Shown piece by piece: positions 28,221-37,224 of a stretch of DNA of 64,000 nt. The notes under the pieces were generated by a model. It was not told the DNA's origin, made no database searches, and worked only from the letters and a program-made list of their open reading frames with translations. Numbering within the stretch: position 1 is the first letter of the stretch; every line of letters begins with the position of its first letter. The DNA lies in assembly GCA_963781805.1 (NCBI GenBank), contig CAWAHF010000004.1, positions 496,001-560,000 of the forward strand. Direction: 5' to 3'. A program made the translations under genes and the position numbers. The DNA comes from JAFGPL01 sp963781805. GTDB lineage: Bacteria; Bacteroidota; Bacteroidia; Bacteroidales; UBA10428.

Positions 28221-28406
28221 ATGTTATTGTTGACTAACATACAATTTATAGTGTTAACCAAAATATTTCTTTTTGGAATGTTTTACTTCTTTATTCTTTG
28301 CTTTGTACTCCTACTGATCCTTGTTGTAAAAGCGCCCACTTATGTCGAAAAAGAAGACGGAACCTTGTTTCCATTGGTTCGGAAAGGTACTCTGAGACGA
28401 TTATAA
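28221..28406 (+). CDS. Possible 61-residue membrane protein
   Basis: From the ATG at 28221 the frame encodes a long hydrophobic stretch (two helices at about 5-40, with FFILCFVLLLILVV) followed by a charged tail TYVEKEDGTLFPLVRKGT. The tail looks like coding sequence. A TTG start at 28188 is also open. It overlaps the convergent gene by 6 bases. Length, hydrophobicity and a nearby weak TTACTTTG box support it, but chance is not excluded. Confidence 0.4.
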   Translation: MLLLTNIQFIVLTKIFLFGMFYFFILCFVLLLILVVKAPTYVEKEDGTLFPLVRKGTLRRL

Positions 28407-30371
28407 CCCAGCTCCTGAATTTTTTATCAAAGCTATATTATTCATTTCGGTTAGTTCTATGACCAGATTTCCTCCAGAATCCAGGATAATGGAATGCAAA
28501 TTGATTTCCATCGGAAGAGGATTTCTGATCAACTCATTTCCGTCATTGTTAAAGTGTAGAATCTCCTGTGCTTCAGGTGAACTAGCAACAGCAATAAAAT
28601 TAGTTGCATTTATAACCAAAAAGGACTCAATCTTTGTATATCCTGGATTTTCATAATCCTTTTCCCATAGCTTTTTTCCGATATTATCCAGTTTTATCAG
28701 AGTTATATAGGAGGAATCTCTCAATCCACCTAAAAGCAGATTTCCGTCAGGCAAAGATTGTACGGTTTTAATATCTCCATAGGTTCCAACGGGTGATTCC
28801 CAGATAATATACCCCTTTGGATTCATTTTAAAGCACCATGATGTACCACCAACAACAATATTTCCATCCATACCTGAATACAAACTATTAACTTCTCCGA
28901 GTGAAGTATAAGTTCTTTCCCATAACTTTATTCCTAAATCATTAATCACCATGATATTATACTTATGTTCAAGGGAATCATCTAATTTGTATCCTCCCAA
29001 AAAAATCTCGTTCGTTGGTCCGATAGTTGCCGAAGAAATATCCCATTTGCCAAGGCTTCTGTTCCATATTTTTTTACCATCTGAATTAAGCTTGAATATC
29101 CACGCCTCTTTTGAGGCAGAATCAGGAGTTAACCAGGTATAACCAAGTACAAGAATATCCTGATTGTTGTTAAGTAATACAGAATAAATGCTGTCATTGA
29201 AACGACCGCCGAGAATTTTATTCCATATCATTTTACCATTTGTATCAAGCATTAAAATCCATGCGTCACGGTAAATAGAATCGGCTTGTGTTGTATTTCC
29301 TCCGATGACATAATTTCCTGAAGCTGTTTGAACCAAACCCGCTGCAAAATCTGTGAACTTGTTATTGTCAAAACTACGTGTCCATAAGGCATTATTCCAT
29401 TTCAATCCCGAAGAATTGAAAAATTTCATGCCAAGATCCAGAGACTTCAGATTGAATATATCTATATAATGACCTCCTTCAGGATATTTAGCAATAAATG
29501 CATCGTAGGCTTCAAGAGTTTGAATTCTTCGGGCATAATCATACAACAATTGTTGCTGAATTTTTTTTGCATCAGCTATCTCCAAGGCATCAGGATATTT
29601 GGTAATGAAATATTCAAGCGATTCAATGGTATTTTTTTGTTTTGCAAACCGATATGCAGCTGCATTCCTAAGTTTAATGACATCCCCGTAATTATTGGAA
29701 CCAGGGTATTTTTTCATGTAGTCTTCATAAGCTTCTACCGTATTGATTCTTTTTGCATTTTCATAAGCCAGCACATTTCTGTATTTTTTTGCTTTTGTGA
29801 TTTGTGCGGCATCCGGATATTTTTGCATGAATTCAAGGTATCCGTCCAGTGTATTCTGCTTTTCATATTTCCTGAATACGAGCTGGTTTCTTATGTGAAT
29901 TACATTTGTATGATACCTGAAATCAGGGAACCTTTCAATCACTTCGTTAGTCAACTCCAGATTATTCTCCTCTCGAATGTATTTAATTAGTTTAGCCTCC
30001 ACGGCACCGACCGCCTGCATCATTTTTTTGTTTACAGGCCAGTTGCTTCGTCTTACTTCAGTATTTGCGAAATATTCCGCAACAATTGTTTTATCATCTT
30101 CAGTAAGTTTATTCATGTTTTTTTCAATCTCCCTGCAATGGGACCAAGCTTCCACCAGGTTGTAATAAGGAGATTTGTCATCGGCATAAATGACAGATAA
30201 TCCAAAATTAGCAGCAGGACTGGCATTGTTGGTGTTATATTCATTTTCAAAAAACTCTTTTGCCTTTGCATAATCCGATTTCTCCAATTGCTTGTATCCC
30301 TTCTTAATATTTTGTGAATAAATGAATAGCGAAATGAATACAAAAGCTATAAGGATAGTTATTTTTTTCAT
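28401..30371 (-). CDS. Secreted protein with four helical repeats and a beta-propeller
   Basis: The 656-residue protein has a signal peptide (MKKITILIAFVFISLFIYSQ) and a TPR-like helical start (about 22-60). From about residue 160 to 310 come four repeats of about 35 residues, each with a pattern like NTxExYxxFxxKYPdA (for example KQNTLDGYLEFMQKYPDA and RINTVEAYEDYMKKYPGS). The C-terminal half holds repeated W/G-rich blades (GNYVIGGNTTQAD, NQDILVLGYTW, DGNIVVGGTSWCF, GNLLLGGL), a beta-propeller. It follows the OmpA gene by 30 bases. I infer an envelope scaffold; no catalytic residues are seen. Confidence 0.75.
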   Translation of the reverse strand: MKKITILIAFVFISLFIYSQNIKKGYKQLEKSDYAKAKEFFENEYNTNNASPAANFGLSVIYADDKSPYYNLVEAWSHCREIEKNMNKLTEDDKTIVAEYFANTEVRRSNWPVNKKMMQAVGAVEAKLIKYIREENNLELTNEVIERFPDFRYHTNVIHIRNQLVFRKYEKQNTLDGYLEFMQKYPDAAQITKAKKYRNVLAYENAKRINTVEAYEDYMKKYPGSNNYGDVIKLRNAAAYRFAKQKNTIESLEYFITKYPDALEIADAKKIQQQLLYDYARRIQTLEAYDAFIAKYPEGGHYIDIFNLKSLDLGMKFFNSSGLKWNNALWTRSFDNNKFTDFAAGLVQTASGNYVIGGNTTQADSIYRDAWILMLDTNGKMIWNKILGGRFNDSIYSVLLNNNQDILVLGYTWLTPDSASKEAWIFKLNSDGKKIWNRSLGKWDISSATIGPTNEIFLGGYKLDDSLEHKYNIMVINDLGIKLWERTYTSLGEVNSLYSGMDGNIVVGGTSWCFKMNPKGYIIWESPVGTYGDIKTVQSLPDGNLLLGGLRDSSYITLIKLDNIGKKLWEKDYENPGYTKIESFLVINATNFIAVASSPEAQEILHFNNDGNELIRNPLPMEINLHSIILDSGGNLVIELTEMNNIALIKNSGAGL

Positions 30372-30401
30372 TTTGAAGTATTAATTGATTTTGTAATTTG
30401 C

Positions 30402-31787
30402 TTATCTTTTAATCAGAGTAAATTCTACTCTTCTGTTTTGTGCCTTACCTTCTTCTGTAAAGTTTGTATCAATCGGCCGGGATTCGCCATATCCAACGGC
30501 TGTCATTCTTGAGGGATCTACTCCCTGGCTGACCAGATAAGCTATTACCGCATTTGCCCTGCCTTCAGATAGCTTTTGGTTGTATGCATCAGATCCCTCG
30601 CTGTCGGTATGTCCTGAAATTTCTATTTTTTGAATATTATTTTCCAGCATAAACGAAACCACTTTGTTCAGTTCTGCAAAAGATTGTGGTAATAAGGTGG
30701 TTTTATTAAATTCAAAAAATATATTTTCAAGAACTATAGAAGAACCTTCCTGTATATTTTTAAGTCCATCTGCGAATTTATCCGGGATAATTTCGGTTTG
30801 AATAAAATTTACAGTGCCTTTTGCAAGGCAATTATAATAATCTGAAGCAGTATAGTTATAATTTCCTCCGGGCAGATTTTTAAGCTCGTTTCCCGTCATT
30901 TTGTTACTCCATACAACTTTATAAGGGGGTGTTCCTCCTAACATAGCAACTCTGATATGACCATCATTGATAATATTTTTAACCTCACCCGTGATTGGAT
31001 CTCTTCCGCCGGAATATGTAGAATCGATTACTCTGGCCTCAAAATTATGTAAAACACAAGGGCAAATATTGCAATCTTCAATGGATCTGATAGCAACATT
31101 ATCAAAATAATAATAAGCATAAGCCTTGTTTCTCAGATTAACAATATTTTTATCGGTAACCACATAATTAGTGTTTTCATAATTCTTGAAATTCCCGATA
31201 ATAAAGAACTTCTCGCCACCTTTAGCCTCATAAACATTACAAATCTGTTCCCATCCATCCACATCGTCCAGAAATAATCCTTCAGCTGTCATTAACTGAG
31301 GCTTAACAGACATGGCATCGACTCCACCGGTTACAATTTTTGCATTGGTAAAATAAACACTAAGCTGATCCACTGCAAGCCTTGAACCTGAAGCAAGCCG
31401 GTAATAATAGGTGACGCAATATTTCTGGCCAGCAATCATTGGAGTTGTCAATTCCCCCTGAAGGTATTCCCTGCGGTTTTCTTCCGTACCTGTAAGAATG
31501 GCGCCTGCATAACCATTTCCTGAAGCGGGCTCACTATTTCCGGCAAAATTCTGAGGTACACCTCCGTCATTCGAACCGCATTTATTGAAATAATCGGGTG
31601 CAGCAAAGGTGGGATATGTCCATCCAGGAACAATTTTATGCGATTGATTTTCAGGATTATGAGAAGTCGGACAATCATAGTATTCTTCAAAATCCGGATT
31701 TATCACAAGGTTTTTCGACTGAGAAAAAATCATTGTTGCAGGCCATTGCAGGATTACAGCAATTAATAAGCTGGGTCTGATTTTCAT
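30402..31787 (-). CDS. OmpA-family protein with a C-terminal peptidoglycan-binding domain
   Basis: The frame opens at 31799; the Met at 31787 (MKIRPSLLIAVIL) gives a better signal peptide. The C-terminal OmpA domain has NIFFEFNKTTLLPQSFAELNKV, IEISGHTDSEGSDAYNQKLSE and GYGESRPIDTN, with the peptidoglycan-binding aspartate and arginine (AQNRRVEF). The N-terminal two thirds have carbohydrate-binding-like sheets (VINPDFEEYYDCPTSHN) and CNICPC cysteines. It anchors the outer membrane to peptidoglycan. It starts a two-gene run with the 656-residue protein. Confidence 0.85.
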   Translation of the reverse strand: MKIRPSLLIAVILQWPATMIFSQSKNLVINPDFEEYYDCPTSHNPENQSHKIVPGWTYPTFAAPDYFNKCGSNDGGVPQNFAGNSEPASGNGYAGAILTGTEENRREYLQGELTTPMIAGQKYCVTYYYRLASGSRLAVDQLSVYFTNAKIVTGGVDAMSVKPQLMTAEGLFLDDVDGWEQICNVYEAKGGEKFFIIGNFKNYENTNYVVTDKNIVNLRNKAYAYYYFDNVAIRSIEDCNICPCVLHNFEARVIDSTYSGGRDPITGEVKNIINDGHIRVAMLGGTPPYKVVWSNKMTGNELKNLPGGNYNYTASDYYNCLAKGTVNFIQTEIIPDKFADGLKNIQEGSSIVLENIFFEFNKTTLLPQSFAELNKVVSFMLENNIQKIEISGHTDSEGSDAYNQKLSEGRANAVIAYLVSQGVDPSRMTAVGYGESRPIDTNFTEEGKAQNRRVEFTLIKR

Positions 31788-32090
31788 AAAAAATCCCATG
31801 GTTTTTAGGTTAAAGTTTTAAATCTGTATAGTATGAATTTACATAAAATTAGGAAATTTCATTAAATTATGACAGGATTAATTGAGATCAGATATAAAAA
31901 AATTCTGTCAGCTAATGATATTAATCTATACAGAAGATTATCCTGAAGGCTCTGGAATCAGAATTGGTCCGGAATTATATGCACAATTTTTCAATTACTT
32001 AAAATTGGTAGAATTTTTTTGACTTTTTAGAACTCTATAACAAGCTTATTTATATTTTAGTTTGCTTATTTTGTAGGACAAAAACAAGTA

Positions 32091-32357
32091 ATGAAAATCC
32101 TTCTCATAAATCCAAATCGGTATAAGTATCCACCCGTTATACCTGTTGGTCTGGAATATCTTGCCGGAGCATTAAACGAAACCCATCACAGCTTTGAGAT
32201 ACTTGATTTGTGTTTTTCGGAAGATCCTGAAAAAGACCTGAAGTATGCTATCAGGGCCATTCAACCTGATATTGCCGGTTTATCTGTCAGACAGGTTGAC
32301 AGTGTTTTATATCACAACAATGAATTTTTTCTTCCCCGGATTAAAAATTATCACTAG
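32091..32357 (+). pseudogene. 5' part of an IS-disrupted B12-binding radical SAM gene
   Basis: The first 87 codons (MKILLINPNRYKYPPVIPVGLEYLAGALN...) are the start of a B12-binding domain of the type found in B12-dependent radical SAM proteins. The frame reaches the target site AAAAATTAT (codons KNY) and then runs into the IS end, where the sequence CAC TAG adds one residue and a stop. The rest of the protein continues in frame at 33793. The 5' part alone has only the B12-binding N-terminus and should not be functional. Confidence 0.9.
32343..32351. repeat. Left target-site duplication of the IS
   Basis: AAAAATTAT, identical to 33784-33792. Confidence 0.9.
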
Positions 32358-33783
32358 TGACCGATTAAAATATTAATAAAAAGAGGGCTACTCCCAAAAA
32401 CGGTTTCGCCCAATGTCGTATGTTTGTTTTACCACAAAAAAACAACGACATGAGCAAAGATAAAGAGATTCGTTTTGTCGGACAGCCGATCTTGAAACAA
32501 ATATTGAAATTGACTGAAGCAGTAAACATACAAAGCTTAATAAACAAGCACCAGAGCGACCACTATTACAAGGCCTTTAAGACCAGGACACACCTTGTCA
32601 CCATGCTCTTTGGTATCTTTAGCCGCTGTGATTCCATGACAGAGATATGCGAAGGCCTTAGGGCTTTAGGAGGTAAGTTAAATCACTTAGGTCTGTCCAA
32701 AGCTCCAGCCAAAAGTACGGCAAGCGATGGTTTGCGTAACCGGGATCATGGTTTTTTCGAGGATTTGTACTTTGCTTTGGTGAAAAAGTATCAATCTTTT
32801 TTATCGGACAGCCGAACTTACGGGTTAACCTTTAAAGAAGTATTGCTCATCGATTCTACCACAATCCGGTTATTCAGCGATATACTCAAAGGCGTAGGTC
32901 GTAATCCCAAAGGCGATGGCAAGAAAAAAGGAGGCTTAAAAGTACACATGTTAATCGATGCGGTTCAATCTGTGGGTCGTTTCGTAAAAATAACTGCAGC
33001 AAAGGTTCACGACAAGAACTTTTTAAAAAGTCTGGAATTAATATCGCACAGCATGATTGTTTTCGACAGGGCTTACAATTATTACCATCAGTTTGCTTTA
33101 TGGACCAAGCAACAGGTTTATTTTGTCACACGTCTAAAAAAGAATGCCGTTTATACGGTTGTCGAGGAACTTCGTAAGCATTATCGAAAAAGAGGACAAG
33201 CTAAGGTGCTTAGTGATGAAATTATTGAACTCGAATACAATCCGGAAGACGAAAATGGCAAAAAGCAAACAAAGGTTACCCGAAAGATACGGTTGAGGAA
33301 GGTTTGTTACCAAGACGAAAAGAACCGGTATTACGAGTTTCTGACTAATAATTTCGACATTACAGCGGAAGAAGTGGCTTTCCTGTATAAAAAACGCTGG
33401 GGCATCGAACTACTGTTCAAGAAAATGAAACAGAACTTTCAGCTTCATTATTTCTATGGAGAAAATGTGAATGCCATTTACACTCAGGTTTGGTGTACAC
33501 TGATAGCCCAATTGCTGCTCACTGTTATTCAGAAAATAGCCGACGTAAAGAAGGCATTCTCTGTAGTGGCGTCTTTGGTTAGAATTCACCTAATAAGTAT
33601 GCTTGATTTAAATCAACTGTTGCGTGGTAAAAACCGCATGTTCAGCAAGCAAAACTACAGTCCACCGGGTCAATTATCAATAAATTGGGGTGGGGTCTGA
33701 TTTAACTTTAAAGATAAAATGTACTATTTACGGGGCTTGTGAAACAAAAATATTAAAATACCGAGTTTAGTCGGTTAATAGTG
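32352..33783 (+). mobile_element. IS4-family insertion sequence, 1,432 bp
   Basis: The element starts CACTAGTGACCGATTAAA and ends, read in reverse complement, CACTATTAACCGACTAAA, so the terminal inverted repeats agree in 15 of 18 bases. Flanks are the perfect 9-bp duplication AAAAATTAT. It carries one intact transposase gene in plus orientation. The perfect duplication and intact gene point to a recent insertion. Confidence 0.95.
32450..33700 (+). CDS. IS4-family DDE transposase
   Basis: The 416-residue enzyme catalyses cut-and-paste transposition. Counted from the Met at 32450 the DDE triad is Asp135 (LLIDSTTI), Asp206 (VFDRAYNYY) and Glu320 in YKKRWGIELLFKKMK, which is the YREK signature Y-x2-R-x3-E-x6-K of the IS4 family. 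It has the usual N-terminal segment (SKDKEIRFVGQPILKQ). The frame opens at 32420 but the Met at 32450 (MSKDKEI) fits better. No frameshift or stop was seen. Confidence 0.93.
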   Translation: MSKDKEIRFVGQPILKQILKLTEAVNIQSLINKHQSDHYYKAFKTRTHLVTMLFGIFSRCDSMTEICEGLRALGGKLNHLGLSKAPAKSTASDGLRNRDHGFFEDLYFALVKKYQSFLSDSRTYGLTFKEVLLIDSTTIRLFSDILKGVGRNPKGDGKKKGGLKVHMLIDAVQSVGRFVKITAAKVHDKNFLKSLELISHSMIVFDRAYNYYHQFALWTKQQVYFVTRLKKNAVYTVVEELRKHYRKRGQAKVLSDEIIELEYNPEDENGKKQTKVTRKIRLRKVCYQDEKNRYYEFLTNNFDITAEEVAFLYKKRWGIELLFKKMKQNFQLHYFYGENVNAIYTQVWCTLIAQLLLTVIQKIADVKKAFSVVASLVRIHLISMLDLNQLLRGKNRMFSKQNYSPPGQLSINWGGV

Positions 33784-33792
33784 AAAAATTAT
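33784..33792. repeat. Right target-site duplication of the IS
   Basis: AAAAATTAT, identical to 32343-32351, directly after the IS end. Confidence 0.9.
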
Positions 33793-34788
33793 ACAGACAT
33801 ATGCAGGTCGTTAAGTTGTAAAACGGTTCTAGGCGGCTCAGGTTTTTCCATCATGCCGGTTAAGATTTTAAATTATTTAGGCGCTGATTATGGCATCTCT
33901 GGCGCAGGAGAATCTTCCATCATTAAATTACTGGACAATTTACAGGCAGGAAAACCTGTTCCAAAAATTATTAACGGATACACGGATTTGAAATCTAACT
34001 ATTTCGATTTGAAAAGGATGAAACTCATTGATTATACATCTTATTTGAAGAATGGTGGTATTGTAGGTTTCAGGACTCAAATTGGCTGTATGGGAGACTG
34101 CATGTTTTGTACCGAAGCAAAGAAAAGGGTCATTTATCACACACCTGAAGTTGTCGGAAATGAACTCTCTATGCTGAAACTTAAAGGATGCACTGATTTT
34201 CACCTTTGCGACAGTGAGTTTAATCAGAACCTTGAACATTGCCTCGAAGTCTGCAAAGCAATTGAAAAATCAACAGGAGGAATCAACTGGTCGTTATATA
34301 TGAAACCGGAACCATTCTCTGAGGATTTGTTTTTTTGGTTAGTGAAATCAGGTGCACGTATGCTGACGCTAAGTCTTAATACGCAACATACGAGCAATCA
34401 TTCGTTGAAAACAATTTCAGATTTTCTTAGTCTTGCCTTCAGGTTTAACATAAAAATAGCAATCGATTTATCTACAGGATTTCCTTTTGAGGAGATTAGT
34501 GATGCATATAAAATGATTGATTTTCTTGAAAAACAGCCGGTTGAAACTGTTGGAATAAATTCTTACTACAGAGTTTATCCGGGAACATCCCTCCATCATG
34601 AAATTCAAGAAAATGAAAATCTGAATAAATACCTGATAAAACCTTACGCAGATGAAACATTTGTCCGACCTGTTTTTTTCAATTGGTTTGATCTTTCAAC
34701 ATTAAAGCAGCTAACCAAGAGTAGAAAAAAGTTCAGAATTGAAGGATTTGATCAAGCCACTAATTATCAAAGAATAAGTAATACATGA
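33784..34788 (+). pseudogene. 3' part of an IS-disrupted B12-binding radical SAM gene
   Basis: This frame continues the 5' part: KNY is the duplicated target, then TDICRSLSCKTVLGGSGF completes the B12-binding domain, followed by the radical SAM core with the motif CMGDCMFC (C-x3-C-x2-C) in FRTQIGCMGDCMFCTEAKK and the usual strand LHLCDSEFNQ-type region. The joined protein would be 418 residues. A GTG at 33781 is formed by the IS end and could start the fragment, but it would lack the N-terminus. The substrate is not known; such enzymes include methyltransferases and ring-forming enzymes. Confidence 0.9.
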
Positions 34789-34827
34789 AATTAAAAATTT
34801 AAAATTTCGTCTTAAACTTTTACCACA

Positions 34828-34859
34828 TTGTTTGAATGATAAACAAATACTTATTTTTG
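34828..34859 (+). promoter_or_regulatory. Promoter of the GH3 glycosidase gene
   Basis: TATTTTTG (34852-34859) matches TAnnTTTG. Upstream are TTG (34828-34830), at 21 bases, and TTTG (34831-34834), at 17 bases. The start codon is 25 bases downstream. Confidence 0.55.
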
Positions 34860-34883
34860 CATTAATACACTAAAACCACTCCT

Positions 34884-37124
34884 ATGAAACGAACAATGAT
34901 GATCATCCTGTCACTATGCATGTTGATATGGATATCTTGTAAGGAACCAAAAAAGATACAGGATAAGTCACAGATAATCGAACATAAGATTGATTCACTT
35001 CTGATTGCAATGACCCTTGAAGAAAAAATTGGACAGATGCAGCAATTGTCCATTTCCAGGAATTTTAACGATTCGATTTATGATTTGGTAAGACAGGGAA
35101 AGATTGGCTCGTTTTTAAATGCCAGAACTGTTGAAATGAGAAATAAACTGCAAAAAACAGCAGTTGAGGAGTCGAGGCTTGGAATTCCGCTTATTTTTGG
35201 CAGAGATGTCGTTCACGGATATAAGACAATTTTTCCGATTCCCCTGGGTCAGGCTGCAAGTTGGAACCCGGAACTTATCGAAGAGGCTGCCAGAGTTGCA
35301 GCAGTCGAAGCATCCTCTGTAGGAATCGACTGGACCTTTGCACCTATGATTGATATTGCCCGGGATCCCCGTTGGGGAAGAATTGCCGAGAGTCCGGGTG
35401 AAGACCCCTATGTTGCCTCAGCATTTGCGCGAGCAATGGTAAAAGGATTTCAGGGGACTGATTTGTTCAGTCCATCAACTATTGCCGCATGCGGAAAACA
35501 TTATGTGGGTTATGGTGCTTCCGAAGGTGGCAGGGATTATAATACAACACTCATTCCCGAAGCAGAACTCAGAAATATTTATCTTCCGTCCTTTAAAACA
35601 TTTGTCGATGAAAGCGGCCAGACTATTATGAGTGCGTTTAACGATCTAAACGGAGTGCCGGCATCAGGAAATAAGCATACACTTAGAGATATTTTACGGA
35701 ATGAATGGGGTTTCAGGGGATTTGTTGTAAGCGACTGGGAATCTGTGAGCGAGATGATTAATCATGGTTTTTGCAAAGACAGTGCCGAAGCTGCCTATAA
35801 AGCTATAGTGGCAGGAGTTGATATGGAAATGGTAAGTACTACATTTGCCGACTATTTACCAAAACTAATCAGGGAAGGCATGCTAAATGTGAGTTTTGTT
35901 GATCAAGCCGTAAGAAATATATTACGTATTAAATTTAGGTTGGGATTGTTTGAACACCCATTCACAGCAATTCCCAATGAAAATGTTATACTTACCAAAG
36001 AACATTTAGAAGTAGCAAAAAAACTGGCAACAGAAAGTTGTGTTCTTCTCAAAAATAAGGGGAATGTTTTACCTGTTAAACAACACATACGGCGCATAGC
36101 TGTCATAGGTCCACTTGCAGATGCCCCACTCGACCAACTGGGAACTTGGGCTTATGACGGACGTGCAGCAAATTCAGTTTCACCATTGCATGCCCTAAAG
36201 GCATTGAACAATAAGCGAATACTTTATCAACCGGGATTAAGAACCAGCAGGGATAAAAGTCTGGAAGGTTTTGCCTCTGCGATTTCAGCTGCAAAAAGTT
36301 CACAGGTTATTTTTTTATTTCTTGGGGAAGAGGCCATACTTTCAGGTGAAAGTCATTCCCGTGCATTTTTGCACCTTCCGGGTGCACAGGAACAGCTGAT
36401 AGATTCGCTGTCAAAAACCGGAAAACCGATTGTTGGGATTATTCTTGCAGGCAGACCATTGATTTTATCCAATGTTGAAGATAAACTGGATGCAATACTC
36501 TATGCCTGGCATCCCGGTACCATGGCAGGACCTGCAATCTCAGATCTTTTGCTGGGTAAAAAGGTTCCGTCAGGAAAACTTACGGTTTCATTTCCAAGAG
36601 CTGAAGGACAGATACCAATCTATTACAATCATAAGAATACCGGAAGACCTCCAGGAGAAAACCAACGAAACATTTCCCCGGGTGACCCGATGAATCCGGT
36701 TGGCTTTGCTGCCTATTACCTTGATCTGGATTACTTGCCCCGATATCCGTTTGGATACGGATTATCCTACACATCCTTTAAATATGATAATTTTAAATTA
36801 TCTGCAGATACCATACAAATAAAAGATACCCTAATGATTGATGTATCCATAACGAACACTGGTATGTATGCTGGACAGGAAATTGCCCAACTTTATATCA
36901 GGGATAGGTATGCCAGCAACACCAGACCTGTTAAGGAGCTAAAAGGATTTAAGAAAATAAAATTAAATCCCGGTGAAGCAGTTACTGTTAGATTCAGGCT
37001 AACATCCGCCGATTTATCCTTTTATGATAATTCCGGCAAGCAACTGATTGAGCCCGGTGACTTTGATGTCTTTGTCGGCGCTAATTCCGAGGAAGTACTT
37101 ACTTCAAAATTTTATCTCAATTAA
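34884..37124 (+). CDS. GH3-family beta-glycosidase lipoprotein (BglX-like)
   Basis: The 746-residue protein has a lipobox signal (LCMLIWISCKEP), so it is a membrane-anchored lipoprotein acting in the periplasm or on the surface. The GH3 N-domain has VVHGYKTIFPIPLGQAASW, KHYVGYG and the nucleophile Asp in FRGFVVSDWESVSEM. The C-terminal domain includes YPFGYGLSYTSF and ends with a fibronectin-III-like beta-sandwich (LSFYD..G). These are typical of beta-glucosidases and beta-xylosidases. It precedes the AKR gene by 100 bases and is likely part of the sugar cluster. Confidence 0.9.
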   Translation: MKRTMMIILSLCMLIWISCKEPKKIQDKSQIIEHKIDSLLIAMTLEEKIGQMQQLSISRNFNDSIYDLVRQGKIGSFLNARTVEMRNKLQKTAVEESRLGIPLIFGRDVVHGYKTIFPIPLGQAASWNPELIEEAARVAAVEASSVGIDWTFAPMIDIARDPRWGRIAESPGEDPYVASAFARAMVKGFQGTDLFSPSTIAACGKHYVGYGASEGGRDYNTTLIPEAELRNIYLPSFKTFVDESGQTIMSAFNDLNGVPASGNKHTLRDILRNEWGFRGFVVSDWESVSEMINHGFCKDSAEAAYKAIVAGVDMEMVSTTFADYLPKLIREGMLNVSFVDQAVRNILRIKFRLGLFEHPFTAIPNENVILTKEHLEVAKKLATESCVLLKNKGNVLPVKQHIRRIAVIGPLADAPLDQLGTWAYDGRAANSVSPLHALKALNNKRILYQPGLRTSRDKSLEGFASAISAAKSSQVIFLFLGEEAILSGESHSRAFLHLPGAQEQLIDSLSKTGKPIVGIILAGRPLILSNVEDKLDAILYAWHPGTMAGPAISDLLLGKKVPSGKLTVSFPRAEGQIPIYYNHKNTGRPPGENQRNISPGDPMNPVGFAAYYLDLDYLPRYPFGYGLSYTSFKYDNFKLSADTIQIKDTLMIDVSITNTGMYAGQEIAQLYIRDRYASNTRPVKELKGFKKIKLNPGEAVTVRFRLTSADLSFYDNSGKQLIEPGDFDVFVGANSEEVLTSKFYLN

Positions 37125-37224
37125 TAAGTCAACAGTTTATGCTTTCACAGAAAACATGAATCAGGAAAACAACTTACTCTGGCGGAAAAATATGATGCTG
37201 GCAAAAAATAAATGTCCCAAATAA

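Noticed and set aside
29469..29990. Plus-strand open frame of 173 codons
   Set aside because: Antisense to the repeat region of the 656-residue protein; the repeated pattern explains the long open frame.
33781..34788. The radical SAM frame as a complete gene starting at GTG 33781
   Set aside because: The GTG is made from the IS end, and the frame lacks the start of the B12-binding domain; the matching target duplications show it is a fragment.
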